Of a stretch of 64,000 nucleotides of DNA, positions 10,562 through 22,276 are shown in pieces (positions within the stretch are counted from its first letter, which is position 1; the number at the start of each line of letters is the position of its first letter). The DNA lies in assembly GCA_037447655.1 (NCBI GenBank), contig JBBHKE010000420.1:1-64000 (forward strand). Direction: 5' to 3'. Made by a program: the position numbers and the translations under genes. The stretch comes from Zygnema cylindricum (taxonomy: Eukaryota > Streptophyta > Zygnematophyceae > Zygnematales > Zygnemataceae). The notes below the pieces were generated by a model. It searched no databases and was not told where the DNA came from. It saw nothing but the letters and a program-made list of their open reading frames with translations.

Positions 10562-11918
10562 TGTTGTTCTTTGGTCTAAAATAGACCGCAGAAGCCACCC
10601 AAACTATCATGCAAGAAGCTAAGTAAAAATAGGTCGACGAACAATCATTTGAAATGCATCCTCCATTTAACATACAACAACATTTAGGGTTTCATGGAAT
10701 AATAAACATAAATAAACCCTATGACAACATCTAAGGTTTGATGGAATAATCGACATAAACAAACCCTAGGACAAATGCATAAACAATGCATATCAAACAT
10801 ATATAAAATAACATAAATAAATAATAACAAAAAGAGTCCAATCACACATAAACATTAAATAAACAAAAGTATATCAATAAACATATTACTCAAATGCATG
10901 ACCTAATCGGCAACCCTAAAAGTCTACATCTTCGGTCCCCACTTTACTAACCAGCATTGATTATTAATTCCTAACAAAGCTCATTCCTATATATACACTT
11001 GTGAGCTGTCAATGAATCACTAAGTGTCAAAATAACCAACATACATTATGTAACTGTCATTAAGTCCTATTTAACCATAATAGACCATCACTAAGAATAA
11101 ATTAATCTTAAGCGTACACCTGAAAGTCAAACAATCGTAAGCGTACACTTGTCTACAAGTACAACATGGTACACACACAAATTAAACTATCGAAAACCCT
11201 AATTGATCACTTAAATAAAAATGTCATAATCAATACTAAATTAATAATACACATAAGACAAAATAATGTTGTATCAAATATTTATACCGACGCGTCCGCA
11301 AAATACGCGTCATAAGCGACAACTCGCTTAGTCACTCGTAGATAAATCCACGTAGTGAACCGACATCGTATATGTACGGTCCACCTAATTAACACGTCAT
11401 CAAACAATATGATCCCTTGGAAATATCGGCGGACGTCGTCCGCCCTCCACGTGTACCTCGAACAACTTGCCGAAATCAATTCGTACGATCCAAATCCTGT
11501 CCGTACCGAAATCACGTACTTCGTCATAAATGCGCCTTGTCGCATTTAAGGTACACGTCATTTTCGATAAATGCATGTCGCAATAAGCGACAACTTAAAG
11601 TACACCTGTCAAATACGACGCTCCGTACCGGCGGCGTCCCATGTAATAAATTTCATCTTTCGCATTATGTTTCGTACGTGCGACGTACCATTTTATCTTC
11701 GTCGATTATCACACGTCGGATTGCTTCGCGATCCGCCGTCCATTTCCTCTCATATTTCGCGCCACTCAATTACTCCATTAATTTTATGTGTACATTTAAT
11801 TCCCCAATCCATAAATCCTTTTGAACCTCCACAATATATCGCGTAAATGCGTACGCACGAAACATCGCGTACGCACGAAACGATGTGTTCGCACGAAACT
11901 AACTTTTCAAAACCAACA
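10562..11918 (-). repeat. Solo LTR (family 3), TSD TATTT
   Basis: 1357 bp running from CAACA at 11918 (minus-strand start TGTTGGTTTTGAAAAG) to TGTTG at 10562 (minus-strand end AGAACAACA). Perfect 5-bp duplications TATTT flank it (10557-10561 and 11919-11923). It has no internal region, as expected after LTR-LTR recombination. It shares long stretches with the LTR at 34808-42705, including the palindrome-like GGATCGCGAAGCGATCC motif (here near 11720-11745, imperfect). Confidence 0.88.
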
Positions 11919-12015
11919 TATTTCTGCGTGGAAGTTCCTTTGTGCACTTTTTGGTGGTTCTTTTAGCTTCGGTGGAACTCGCACCGAGGTGGGATGCCTT
12001 ACCTCTGGGATAGGA

Positions 12016-12076
12016 GAGGGGTTATCGGGGAGCTATTGGCAGAATTGAGGGGTTATCGGGGAGCTATTGGCAGAAT
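12016..12076 (+). repeat. Short tandem duplication, about 31 bp x 2
   Basis: GAGGGGTTATCGGGGAGCTA followed by TTGGCAGAATT occurs twice in a row just upstream of the gag-like frame of the gypsy-like relic. Its role is unknown. Confidence 0.8.
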
Positions 12077-12219
12077 TTTAGTAGATAGAGCACAGTAGTG
12101 AAAGAGCAACTGTTCGCTCGATCAGAGGGGATAGTAGCCTCATCTTTGGTACCTGCCCCTCCTCTACACGAGTCAGATTATATTGACGGTTAGGTTGTTT
12201 CTCCTTCTTTCCTCACCCA

Positions 12220-13574
12220 ATGGGAGTAGGAGAAGCCCAGGATAGGGGTATTTCAGATATTGGATCTGAAAAAACGAATAGACAAGAGAGGGTTGCACAA
12301 GAGGAAGAGTCTCAAATTCCCAAAAAGATTGCCCCGACTTTATTCCTTTTTGATCCTCCATTCAAAGAACCAGCTGGGAATCCCAATCCTCCACCTCCTC
12401 CTCATCTAACCCCCGAGCAATTCCCTTCTTTGGCCGAGGCCGCCAGGGCCCAAGCTGAGGAGAGAAAGAGAACATCCCCTACTTCTCGGAGAAAAGGGTT
12501 AGCTCTTAAGGAACCCGCCTCTCGTCCCCTTCCAGAGGCTGGATTTCATTCACCGTCAAAGGTGCCCAGGATCGAAATCCACATAGATCTTGAGCGTTTG
12601 ACAGATCCTCTTCGGCCTGGTCGAAATGAGCTCCTCGCTCTTCACGATCTTTATGAGTTGAAGGTGAAAAAAAGAGTTGGTCCAGAGGGTAGCCCGCACA
12701 GATCGAGCTAGGGCAGTCTGGCCTGTGGGAGGGGTTATGGAGATTTTGAGCAGCTCTTCAGAAAGTAGTTATTCTCAATTTGTACCGGACTGACCTTGGA
12801 GGGTGCCAACGTCACGCGCCCAAACCACTTAGACCCAAGACACTGCAACAGTACTCAACACCGAGGCCGACTCACTTCTCAGATCCAGGCTAAAGAAACT
12901 ACCAGCAGGAGGAGTTCTCAAGAGCCCCGAAAGGGAAAAGATTTGACCATCGAGACAGAAAAGGAAGTTTTGCGCCGATGGTTAAGGAGGAAACATCTCC
13001 TCCTCCCGCAACAGCCAAACCTTATATGCCTCTCTAAGCAGCACCTACCGTTCGACCTTTGGGGCGATTGTGGCAGAGAAGACCTACCGACCCAGAAGTC
13101 CTAAGGCTACATTTGGAGGATCTAATAGGGGTATTGAGTAGTGCCCAAGAATTAGTGAAGAAGTTGAAATCCCAAGGCGGAGCTACAACGAAGGATGAGC
13201 CTGTCACTATAGATAGGGAGGCGTTAGAGGAGGAAAGGAAGAAAGTTTGGGAGCACGAAATACGTTTGATACTGGATGCTAAGCTCTTGTCCAGAGGGTT
13301 ACTTAGGGAGCAGGTTTCCACCTCTCTTATCATATCTCCTTATCTCAGAGAGCCAACTCGAGAAACAGCTACTTCCCTCGGAACACCTCCCAAAGCGAAG
13401 CCATCGGGAATGCGACAGGAACCTCCTCTTCAGCTGGAAAGGGGGGGCATTACAAGACCTAATGAAAAGGGTTTGGGTGCAGATATACTTCTTGACATTC
13501 CCGCTTTTCCTCGGGTGGTGCTCTTAATTCCTCTTAATGCTCACCATGTTCGCACCTTTATGTCAGGAGCCTAG
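12220..13574 (+). pseudogene. Gag-like frames of gypsy-like relic
   Basis: Two longer open stretches are visible: 12220-12711 (163 codons, Pro/Glu/Arg-rich with PPFKEPAGNPNPPPPPHLTPEQFPSLAEAARAQ) and 13059-13574 (171 codons, with a charged, probably helical part TDPEVLRLHLEDLIGVLSSAQELVKKLKSQ). They lie upstream of a retropepsin and are interrupted by stops, which fits a decayed gag. No zinc knuckle was seen. The proteins were not recognised by themselves; the assignment rests on position. A host gene is an alternative. Confidence 0.4.
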
Positions 13575-14189
13575 TATTTAGGCGTAGGAGACAATTGCAG
13601 ACAACTTCGAAGCTCTACAACGGAGCAGAGAAAGGACAAGCAAAGACAAGCCCAAAGAGACCATAACAGAAAGGTCACGGGACCACCGTCCTTCACTCCC
13701 CGGGCGGTGATTCTTAACGACAACATTGGTCTAGGGATCAAACCTACCAATCCGCCTCCCACTGGCGTGAAGAATCTTCCTCCTTGATTCAAAGACTACA
13801 AAACGAATAGACAAAGGGGGAAGGGATAAGAGCAACAAGAGGACGAACGGAGCTACCAAGGTTAGTTCAAACAGTATATGGCGAAACGCCCGTAGGATAA
13901 TATAAGCGAAACACCTCCCTCACCACGATCAGACAATGAGAGTGAGGAATCAAATGGGGAGGAGCATGAGAAACCGGAGGAACCAGGTTTCCCCATTTCC
14001 GTCGCCAAAAACTCCACCGTTTTCCTCCAAACCAGCAGTAATGCTAGTAAGGCACCTTTTGCCCTACGCCCTCACCCATGTGAAAACACTAGCCTCGTCA
14101 TATAACCTGCCTGAAGATATCCTCATTCAGGCACTCGGAGAAGAAATTCAATGGGGAAGGTAGAAAGGAGACTTGGCAAACTAGCCTAG

Positions 14190-14679
14190 GTCAGTCTTTT
14201 TGTCGGCAGATCCCAAGACCCATATGATGGATAGGGAGTATAGGACGTTATTCGTGGCGTGTATCCTCAACCAGACCGGAAATTTCAAACTCAACGGATA
14301 CGGAGGATACTAGGATGTTGTGGTCGACACCGGAGCACTCATAAATTTGATAACTTCTTCGACTTTGCAGCAAATGCCCGAGGAACTCCGGTCGGAGATC
14401 TGCCCCAGTAACATATGCCTAAACACCCTTAGCAGTGAGAACGAGCCAGTTCACCGGATCATCAAGGCTATGTTAATGGAGTTCTCCGATGACGCGGGTC
14501 AACGAGTCCGTATCAAGCTTCCCTTCTTCGTGGTGGAAGGTGAGCACTTTGAAATTCTGCTGAGGATGGCCACCTGGAAAAGGTTAAATATGGGTTTAAG
14601 TGTGTGGAAGAAACAGTTTACGGTTCGGGACCCTGAGAATCCGGAGGGAAACAAGGTGGTGGTACCCTTGGATTTATAG
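14190..14679 (+). pseudogene. Retropepsin-like aspartic protease relic
   Basis: The frame reads FVACILNQTGNFKLNGYGGY, then a TAG stop near 14311, then DVVVDTGALINLITSSTLQQM. D-T-G-A is the active-site motif of retroviral-type proteases, and the following hydrophobic strand and Ser/Leu-rich segment fit the family. The second half (KLPFFVVEGEHFEILLRMATWKRLNMGL) fits the flap and C-terminal lobe of Ty3/gypsy-type proteases. A stop just before the active site and the absence of downstream RT show that this is a dead fragment. Confidence 0.65.
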
Positions 14680-14980
14680 AATCGATGGAAGACCAATGTT
14701 TCCGTTTCCGGATGTTATCCTGTTTATAGGACCCACACTCCATGAGAATTGCTCATCGCCACAGACATCAATGAGGTGATATAGCCATTCCCTATTTCCA
14801 AGCGGTGGGAAGAGGGATACCAAAACACATTATCATATATAGCCACTCTTTGGCAGGGAGTGTACCAGTCCTTTTCAAATGTTGCTACAAAAGATAAGAC
14901 CTCCAAGCCTCGGTTGGAACCTTCGGAAGTTCTGCCCAAAGACCAAAATCTCAATCGACAGGTGGTGTCATTATCAGTTT

Positions 14981-15950
14981 TATTGAAATAAATTGTTTTA
15001 GGGTATTTTCTAGGTTTTTTTTTTTTTCGCAGAAACAGATAAGAAAAATAAAAGCAACCTGCCTCCATCTCTTCTCTCTTGCCCCCATACTTGTTGTAGT
15101 CATTGAAGGAGAGAGAGGGGGATGGATCCATGGCTACCTCAGCTCCATAGGCAGGACTAAAGAGTGATTTAAGTCACTCTCAACAAAATGTTTAGTCCGG
15201 CAGGACTCGAACCTCCGACCGGCAGAGCGCGACGTAGCCATTAGCTCTAACCAGTTTGTCGTAGAAGTCCGTTATGATATATAGGGTTTGATAAGTATTT
15301 AAATTGTTGTATGGTACTAAAATCAAATAACGAAAATATATACGAAGGAACATATAACTAGTTTAAGTTTAGTGTGGACGTCACTTCGCACACAACAAAT
15401 GAATCGGATTTTGTTTCGACGACCGACATTTAATGTCGGATTTAATCCACTGGTTTGGCATTTATTGACCTGGCTTGACCTGGCGCAACGTGGAGGAACA
15501 AAATTTGGTTGCAAGAATTCCGGAGAACATACGGACGAGTGGAAGGGTCACACGCGTCCACTTAGTGGCGTTGTCTTACACAGGCCGTACGGAAAGGACA
15601 TCGTCCTTAGTACCTTTTTGTACTTTACAGTCATATTATTGGTTCGTACTTCAGTAGATAGGGGCTGTGAGAGGGGTTTAGGACTTAGGAAAATCTAGTA
15701 GGAAGCCACCTCTCTCTAAAGAGAGCTTTGTATAAAATTGGCATTTTTGCCGGCTTCTAACTTATCGGCAGGTTGGCCGTTTTCAGTGATTCTTTTGCTA
15801 CAAACTCACGGGAGTCTAGGCTCCACAAAGGTGCAACCAGATTGACGATTTGAATACTTGGGCAGCAGTGGTTGTGGCGTGAATTGGGTTAGTTAAAATT
15901 ATGTAGAGGCTTCCTAAATTCTTTAGTCCAATGGAAGAAACAAAATTGCA
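14981..15950 (+). repeat. 5' LTR of H (about 970 bp)
   Basis: Starts TATTGAAATAAATTG (TG mutated to TA) and ends AAATTGCA. The gag ATG at 15931 lies 20 bp inside its end, as in E. It holds an antisense tRNA-like unit with B box (GGACTCGAACC on the plus strand) at 15203-15213 and AAAA (TTTT in the unit) at 15184-15187. Confidence 0.8.
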
Positions 15951-17447
15951 GGTTGTGGGCCCACCCTCTAGGGTGTCCACCTTCAATGGATTGGGGTTCA
16001 TCTATTGGGAAGCCATGATGATGGGGACTTTGTGCAAAAAAAGATACTGGGGTATCGTCAGTGGACAAGTGAAACGTCCACCTTTGGGAGCTCCACCAGG
16101 ATTTTGAGTAAAGTTTTCTGCAACAGCGACTGCTTCAACGGAGGAGGCAGATGATGGGGACAGCAGTGTGTTCAAAAATGTGAAAGGGAAGGAGACACCA
16201 TTCACTTCTATTGCCAAGGCACCAGAGGCGGCGGTTGTGAAGACCATGGAAAACGATACTCAAATGTGGGAAGACATAAACATGGCTGCCAAGAACTTCA
16301 TTCTAAGGCACCTCACTCAAGCTTTGGCCACCCCTCAACTTCACGTTTACAAGGCCGAGGAGTTATTGGTGAGTTTGAGGAAGATATATAGAGCTAGAAC
16401 TATTCAGGAGCTCTAGTTGGAAGAGCAGAAGCTAGTGAGTTACACTTACAAATGAGGAAAGATGTTAGATTATTGTAATGAACTTTCTCGTTTTTATATG
16501 GAGATAGAAAGTGTCGGCTGGACAGGTACAATGAAGATGAATGTTAACACTCTCATCACGAAGTTATCAGACGAGTATGAGCACATATTGTACGGAGTGT
16601 AGGAAATGCCTAACAGTTCATGGAAGTGGAATACAGTTGTCCAGATGTTACTTTTGCAGGAAAACAGCATGGAGATTAAGAGAGGAGGAAAGAGCATTCA
16701 AGCTCTAGCTAATGGAGGGGACCGATGGGGGAAGGATATGAAAAAACAATATAAAGGGGAAAGAGTTCAGTCTGGAAGACAGAGGCCCCCAAAGGGCCTT
16801 TGGCAATTTTGCAAAAAGCAATGACACTATATCGCGGATTGTGTCAAGCTATCGGAGTTGAGGCTCTAAGAAAATCGTGGAAGAGGTTGTAGAAGAGGAA
16901 AGAAAAAAACACTTGTGGTCAGAAAGGTGACAGGAGAAACTAAAGACGAGTCCTTTGAGGAGGATGGGGAGTTTCTTCTTGACGAGAGTCTGGAGGAAAA
17001 GGAGATCCCTCGGAGATATAAGAGTGCCCTTGGAGCAATTCGGGAAGCTCCACAAGAAGGATGGATCATCGACTCAGTTGCATCCATGCATATGTGTCGT
17101 GATAAGCAACTTTTCACTAAGCTAAGAAAGACCCTACTGTAGAAATAAAGTTTGGGGATGGGAGAGTGGTTACTACAGATCTAGTGGGGTCTGTAGATTT
17201 GAAAGTCTTAGTGGAGGGTAAGACTTTTATACTCACATTCGCAGATGTACTCTACATTCCTTTGTTGAGCAAAAATCTTGTCTCTACATCTGTATTAGAT
17301 GACAAAGAGTTTGATTCCTTCACTAGAAGGGAGTCTTTACTGCTAAGTATAGGAATGAAGTGTACTTCACGACAGATAAGGGTAGCTAAGGCATGTTCAG
17401 GCTTAACTTGAGTAATGAAAAGAAGAATTCTTATTATGTTGGTGTTC
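15931..17447 (+). pseudogene. gag-protease relic of H
   Basis: Collinear with residues 1 to about 510 of the E polyprotein: MEETKLQVVGPPSRVSTF, the capsid region (NFILRHLTQALATPQLHVYKAEEL), a zinc knuckle with its second Cys followed by a stop (QFCKKQ, stop, HYIADC), the acidic region, and the protease site DSVASMHMC with Gly replaced by Val. At least six in-frame stops occur; several are single transitions from Trp, Gln or Arg codons (for example GGATTTTGA at about 16101 and the TAG near 16414). The pattern suggests decay by C-to-T change at methylated sites. Confidence 0.85.
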
Positions 17448-17457
17448 NNNNNNNNNN
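17448..17457. other. Assembly gap (10 N)
   Basis: A run of ten N. In the E element the flanking points lie about 1.8 kb apart, so the gap hides a real deletion, a foreign insertion or a false join. Its true length is unknown. Confidence 0.99.
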
Positions 17458-17756
17458 TTAAGGGTTTTATATAAATCGGAGGTGATTTAGGAAGTACGGT
17501 TTAGACGAGGAGTCTAGAAAGAAATTTATTAACTAGAAAAGATATCTGAATGAATTGTGGTCGTTTAGTAGGTGTATTTAACGTTATTTTTAGTGTGTTA
17601 AGAGTAGGAGTTAGTATATTTATCTTACCAGTCTTGACTAGGATTATATAGGGACTGGCCACTCTTTGAGTAGATCAAAGAAGCAGGTAACAGATCCTCG
17701 TACGAAGTCAGGTATATTTCTAAAATACTCGGATGTCTGACATGTTTGATATGAGA
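17458..17756. other. Unrecognised sequence inside element H
   Basis: About 300 bp that do not match copia pol at this position in E. There are no long frames or known motifs. It may be part of another mobile element or a mis-assembly next to the N run. Confidence 0.5.
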
Positions 17757-18721
17757 ATTGTGTGATTTTTATTGCAATTTATGTGGATGATTTGCTGGTG
17801 TTAAGTAAGTCTATAGAAAAGATCAATTATTTAAAGAAAGATCTGAGGAGCAGATTTGGCATGAAGGATTTAGTGGAGGCTAAATATATTTTGGGAATTC
17901 AAATGGAAAAAGATAGGGGGAAGTGGATAATCAGACTTACTCAGAAAAAAACTATCGGAAATATGCTTGAGAAATTTCAGATGGACAAGGCAAACAGTTG
18001 TACCACTCCCATGGACTTGAAGAAAGTAAGTGATGGGAGTGTACAAGGAGGAGTGGTGATACTAGATGATCAAATGAGTCTAGAAGAGAGACAATATATG
18101 AAGTCTTTTTTGTACAGACAAGTTGTAGGAAGCTTGATTTACTTTATGAATTGTACTAGACCGGATATAGCAGCAGCAGTTGGAGTCCTCAGTAGGAGTC
18201 TTAATGTTTATAGGAAGAGAGACTGGGAGGCAGCGAAGGAGATACTTGGAGGGAACCAGAGATTTATGGTTGCACTTGGAGGGGAGCACACGGACATCAC
18301 TACTTGGAGTGATGAAAATTATGGGGATGCATCTATGAGAAGATGCATTTCTGGGTATCTGTTGTATGTGGGGGAAGGTGGTTGCTGCTGGAGTAGCAAA
18401 CAACAAAAGGTGGTTTCTCAGTCCACAATGGAGGCTGAGTACATGGCCTTTTGTTCTGTTGTGAAAGAGCTGATGTGGGTCAAGTCTTTATTGTAAGAAC
18501 AAGGGTATATGAAGAAGGGAGTGCATGAAGTGTTTTGTGATAATCAAGTTGCAATTGGAATTGCAGCCAATCCAAAACATCATTTCAAGGCTAAGCATAA
18601 TGATAAAAGATTGAGTTTTATGAGGGAAAAAGTTGAAAACAAAATTGTGAATCTGGTGTATAGGGGTGATGGGGAAATGGTGGCTGATATGATGACAAAA
18701 CCTGTGCCATCTCCCAAGTGA
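17757..18721 (+). pseudogene. RT palm-to-RNase H relic of H
   Basis: Begins at VIFIAIYVDDLLVLSK, with the RT catalytic YVDD motif intact, and continues through the RT thumb (KYILGIQMEKDRGK) to RNase H (TTWSDENYGD, STMEAEYMAFC, FCDNQVAIGIAANPKHHFKAKH). One stop near 18494 breaks the frame and another (TGA at 18719) cuts the last residues seen in E. RT residues upstream of the palm core are missing. By eye it is about 80-85% identical to E protein. Confidence 0.85.
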
Positions 18722-18768
18722 AAACACTGTAGAGAAAAGTGTGGTTTTAGACTAGAAAATAAGGGGAG

Positions 18769-19767
18769 TGTTGCAATCACTGATTTAGGTAAGGTATTTT
18801 CTAGGTCTTAATTAGGTAAAATAACTAAAAGGAAAAGCACAGGCAGCTTGCCTCCACCTTCTCTCTCTAGCCCTCATACTTGTTGTAGTCACTCAAGGAG
18901 AGAGAGGGCGGTGGAGCCATGGCTGCCTCAGCTCCATAGGCATGACTAAAGAGTGACCTAAGTCACTCTCAACAAAAAGGTTGAGTCCGACAGGACTCGA
19001 ACCTCCGACCGGCAGAGCGAGGCGTAGCCGTCAGCTCTTACCAGTCTGTCGTAGTAATCCGTTAAGATACATAGTGTTTCATAGCTATTTAAACATTAGC
19101 GAGATCATTAATTTGTTCAACGGAATAATAAATTAAAGACATAGAAACTAGTTGAGTTTTAGTGTGTACGAAACAAATGTACCAAACATTTATTATTTTG
19201 GACGGCGAACATTAAAAGCCGGTTTGGATCCAACGGTTCGCATCATCGTCAAGATCCCGGAATAGCCCCCTTGGCGGTTTTCGGACGTGACATGACCTAT
19301 CGACACGTGGCAAGATATTATTGGGAACCAGGGTTCCCGGGGAGCACGAGGACAAGTCTGGAGGAGACAGACGTCCACTCCATGACCTTGTCGTACATAG
19401 GCCGTACAGAAAGTATATCGGCCCTAGTACCTTTCTATACTGTATAGTTTTCTGATTGGTTCGTACATCAGTAGATAAGGATTGTGAGAAGGGTTTAGGA
19501 CTTATAAGATTGAGGAGGTATCCGCAACTCTCCCAACAAGCTTGTATAAATATTGACATCTTCGCCACTTGATAATTAATTGCCTGGTCGGGCATTTTCA
19601 GTGATTGTTTTTGCTGTGGACTCAAGGGAGTCTAGACTGCACAGACGTGCGGTCAGATTGTCTATTTGCCTGCTTGGGTACCAGTGATCCAAATTGAAAG
19701 AGGGCTAGCCAAAAGCTATCTAGAGGCTTCCTGAATTTAGTGACCCAATTGGGGACACAAAATTGCA
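18769..19767 (+). repeat. Second LTR of H (999 bp)
   Basis: Follows a PPT and runs TGTTGCAATCACTG to AAAATTGCA. The B box of the tRNA-like unit is at 18993-19003 (GGACTCGAACC). The LTR-internal gag ATG is changed to ATT. After the terminal CA the sequence continues as a PBS (GGTTATGGTCCCACC, 19768-19782) and gag start up to 19797. Confidence 0.8.
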
Positions 19768-19797
19768 GGTTATGGTCCCACCCTCTAGGGTGCCCAT

Positions 19798-20220
19798 TGA
19801 AACTTTGAGACCTCCTTTGGCACTCAGAGTATGCAGATCCAAAAGAAGCTAATCTAGATAGTGCCGACTCTAAGTTAATATAAACCCAAATGACTGACCC
19901 CTTGACAGTCACAATCCCAATATAGATTCACCCGTGTGAAATAACACTTTCCGTGTGCTCAGTTCCACCACAGAATGCAAAGTTAGAATATGAGATTTGG
20001 ACACATTCACCCACTTTGACTTTCCCTTATAGATGCAGCCACCGTGGCAAACAAAAACTCTGACCGACTACACCCCTGTGTAGCGTGGACTCCCCTGAGT
20101 CCGCAGCAAAAAGAATCACTGAAAATGGTCAAGAAAATTGATAGTTATGGCTGGCCAAAGTTTGCCATTTATACAGAGTGCTCTCTGGGAGAGGCAGCTG
20201 CCTACCCAAAATTTTGTACA
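19798..20220 (-). repeat. LTR fragment of the A/B gag-only family
   Basis: Minus-strand LTR 3' end: it begins at exactly the terminal TGAAACTTTGAGACC and extends about 420 bp, including the stem-loops (near 20066-20103) and TATA region. It is then replaced near 20220 by AGCGCAGC-rich sequence of element P. No internal part or second end is present. Confidence 0.75.
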
Positions 20221-21410
20221 CGTTGCACTTTGTATTCATACTGCCCTCCAATATCAAACTAGCGCAGCGTAGCAGCATAGCAGTACACGCTGCACTCTAT
20301 TCATACTGCGCTGCGATGTCGAATTAGCGCAGCGTAGCAACATAGCATTACACGCTGCATATTTTTCGGGTGCACGAAACTAAATTTTCGGGGGAGTGTT
20401 GTTTTGAAAAGTCAGTTTTGTGCGTACAAGACAGTTTGTGCGTAACGGTTAATTGGATTTAATATGGAGGCTCAAATGGATTCACGGATTGGGGGAGCGA
20501 ACGAACGGATATAATTTAAGACTCATTTAGTGGCATGAACAAGCATTGACAAATGGACGGCGGATCGCGAAGCGATCCAAAGTGGAATAAACGAAATGTA
20601 AAAATAGGCGCCGCCGGTACGGCGCAGCTTCAACGCAGACATGAAAAACGCAGTTGCGGTTATTTTGGATAAATATGTCCCGCTGGTACGGAGCAGCTGC
20701 GATATTGACAACGCAGCTGACGCAGCTGCGGATAACATGACTAATGTAGATTTTGAGTAATGATATTTGTTAAGTGGTTGCTTTGTGGTAGCTTGGTTTT
20801 TGATATACGAAGATTGTGGAGATGTCGGTGTAAATATTCTGTACAACATAGGTTTGTCTTTTGGCTAATTAGTTTATTAGTGTAGATTTGCTCAATCTGA
20901 CATACCTCGAACTATTCGGGTATACTCACATTAGATTAGATAGAGTACGGCTGATATGCCTCCGTACATTCAGTAGTGAACTCTCTGAGTATAACTTGTA
21001 GGACTTAGAATACTTTGTTATCGCAGTCAAGTTTATCAAAGCAATGACAAACTGTTTTCTGCATCTTTGACTTGTTGGTGTGATCATTCTCTTAGGTGCT
21101 TTCATGTGAAACGTTGTGGAGTTATTTTATGATATAGAATCTATATGTGTGTGAAGTTTCATTGTGTTCCAGTGTCTCTGTAAGATTATGTGAACACTCT
21201 AAGTGGTTACTTTGTGAAGCTGTCAGCTATTTTTGGGAAACTCTGGAGCTTATATCTTCTAGATGCCTTGGTGGATTTGGCTGTAACTTTGGGAGTTTAC
21301 AGTGTATATGGTATACTGCACACTGGTGCAGATTGAGGTGATTTTGTTTATTGTGGAGTAATCTATAATGTCTCAAACATAGCTGTTTTTGAGGTAGTCT
21401 TGTTGTTCTA

Positions 21411-22116
21411 CAACCATCGGTGCAGGTGGAGGAGCAGCAGTAGTAGTAGAAGTAGACATGATACAATTTCAGAAGCTATCAAGAATCCTACCAAACAGCT
21501 GTTCTTAAATGCTCACCAATTCTTATACAAGCATCGAAATCTCACAAAACTCTATCAGAATATAGAGTAGCATAAACACTGACAACTCCTAAAGTTTCAG
21601 CACAATTGACCTGACAACACTCAAGATATAATACTCAGAAGTTTCCCAAAAACTGTCTTTAGTTTTACTACCTGGAAGTCTGGATACATAATATATTGTG
21701 AGTCCTAAGTCTTATACTTGTGTTGAACTCGCAACACCAGTGTACTTGAGAGGTACGTCAAACCACTAAGCTACCACTAATCTGTCAAGCTACCACTGAG
21801 CTATCACTAAGCTACCACTGAGTTACCCACTAAGTTACCACTGAGTTACCCACTAAGTAGACTAGAATCGTATCTATCGCAGTTGCTCTATATTGTACAG
21901 AATCAAATTAAGAATATCAGACGCTGCGTTGTTGGTACGGACCATATCAAATATAATCGTGGTTGCGTTGTCCTGTCTGTGTTGCAGCTTTGCTGCTGCG
22001 CTGCTATGCTGTATAGCAGTTGCGCTGCTCTGCTGTATAGCACCTGCGCTGCTCTGTCTGTATATTTGCTGCGCTGCTGCGCTGCTCTGAAAGTGAAAGC
22101 TTTCCAAAAGACAACA
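21411..22116 (-). repeat. 3' LTR of G (706 bp)
   Basis: On the minus strand it runs TGTTGTCTTTTGGAAAGC to GAACAACA. It contains GCTGCGCTGC-rich words (21975-22085), a tRNA-like body (21722-21765) and an A-box-like array (21762-21858). The terminal part encodes the gag start (MSTST...). Confidence 0.92.
21722..21858 (-). promoter_or_regulatory. A-box array plus tRNA-like body in 3' LTR of G
   Basis: On the minus strand about eight to nine tandem units of the form TA(G/A)CT(C/T)AGTGG occur. They match the tRNA D-arm/A-box consensus TRGCNNARYNGG. They are followed by CGTAC, 7-nt loop CTCTCAA, GTACA (anticodon-arm-like) and GAGTTCAACAC (B-box-like) within a GTGTTG/CAACAC stem. The orientation is the same as the element. 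No TTTT terminator follows at once, so Pol III use is only a hypothesis. Confidence 0.5.
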
Positions 22117-22276
22117 CTCCCCTAAAGCTTTAGACTCAGTATACCAGCGCAGCTGCGGTGATAAACTAGCGCAGTATCGCAGCATAGCAATATAGCAATT
22201 AGCAAGTGACCCAGTCCCACTACATCTAAATGGTGGACTTATAGCAGCGTGGCAGTATAGTAGTGCAGCAATTCAA

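Larger units (their letters stand above)
9847..14980 (+). mobile_element. Ty3/gypsy-like relic: leader, gag and protease
   Basis: A long plus-strand relic with higher GC and different codon use from the copia copies. A leader region (9847-10561 and 11924-12200) is split by a solo LTR at 10562-11918. Gag-like frames follow at 12220-13574, then a retropepsin at about 14200-14679. RT, RNase H, integrase and LTRs were not recognised. It is truncated at 14981 by the LTR of element H. The superfamily call rests only on the protease and gag style, so it could also be another retropepsin-bearing element. Confidence 0.5.
14981..19797 (+). mobile_element. Copia element H, decayed relative of E, with assembly gap
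   Basis: A plus-strand copy close to E. The 5' LTR (14981-15950) is followed by PBS, gag and protease up to the start of integrase (17447), then a 10-N gap and about 300 bp of unrelated sequence, then RT from the YVDD motif through RNase H, the PPT (GAAAATAAGGGGAG, 18755-18768) and an LTR (18769-19767). Integrase and most of RT are absent. Beyond the second LTR the sequence continues with PBS and gag start (19768-19797), so the second LTR may also have been a 5' LTR. Whether both halves belong to one insertion is uncertain because of the gap. Confidence 0.75.

Noticed and set aside
12220-14679. Calling the gypsy-like relic a pararetrovirus
   Set aside because: No movement protein, coat protein zinc finger or RT is visible; only gag-like frames and a retropepsin can be supported.
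21762-21858. CRISPR-like array
   Set aside because: Units are 10-12 bp without unique spacers and sit in a eukaryotic LTR; they fit a tandem A-box-like repeat instead.
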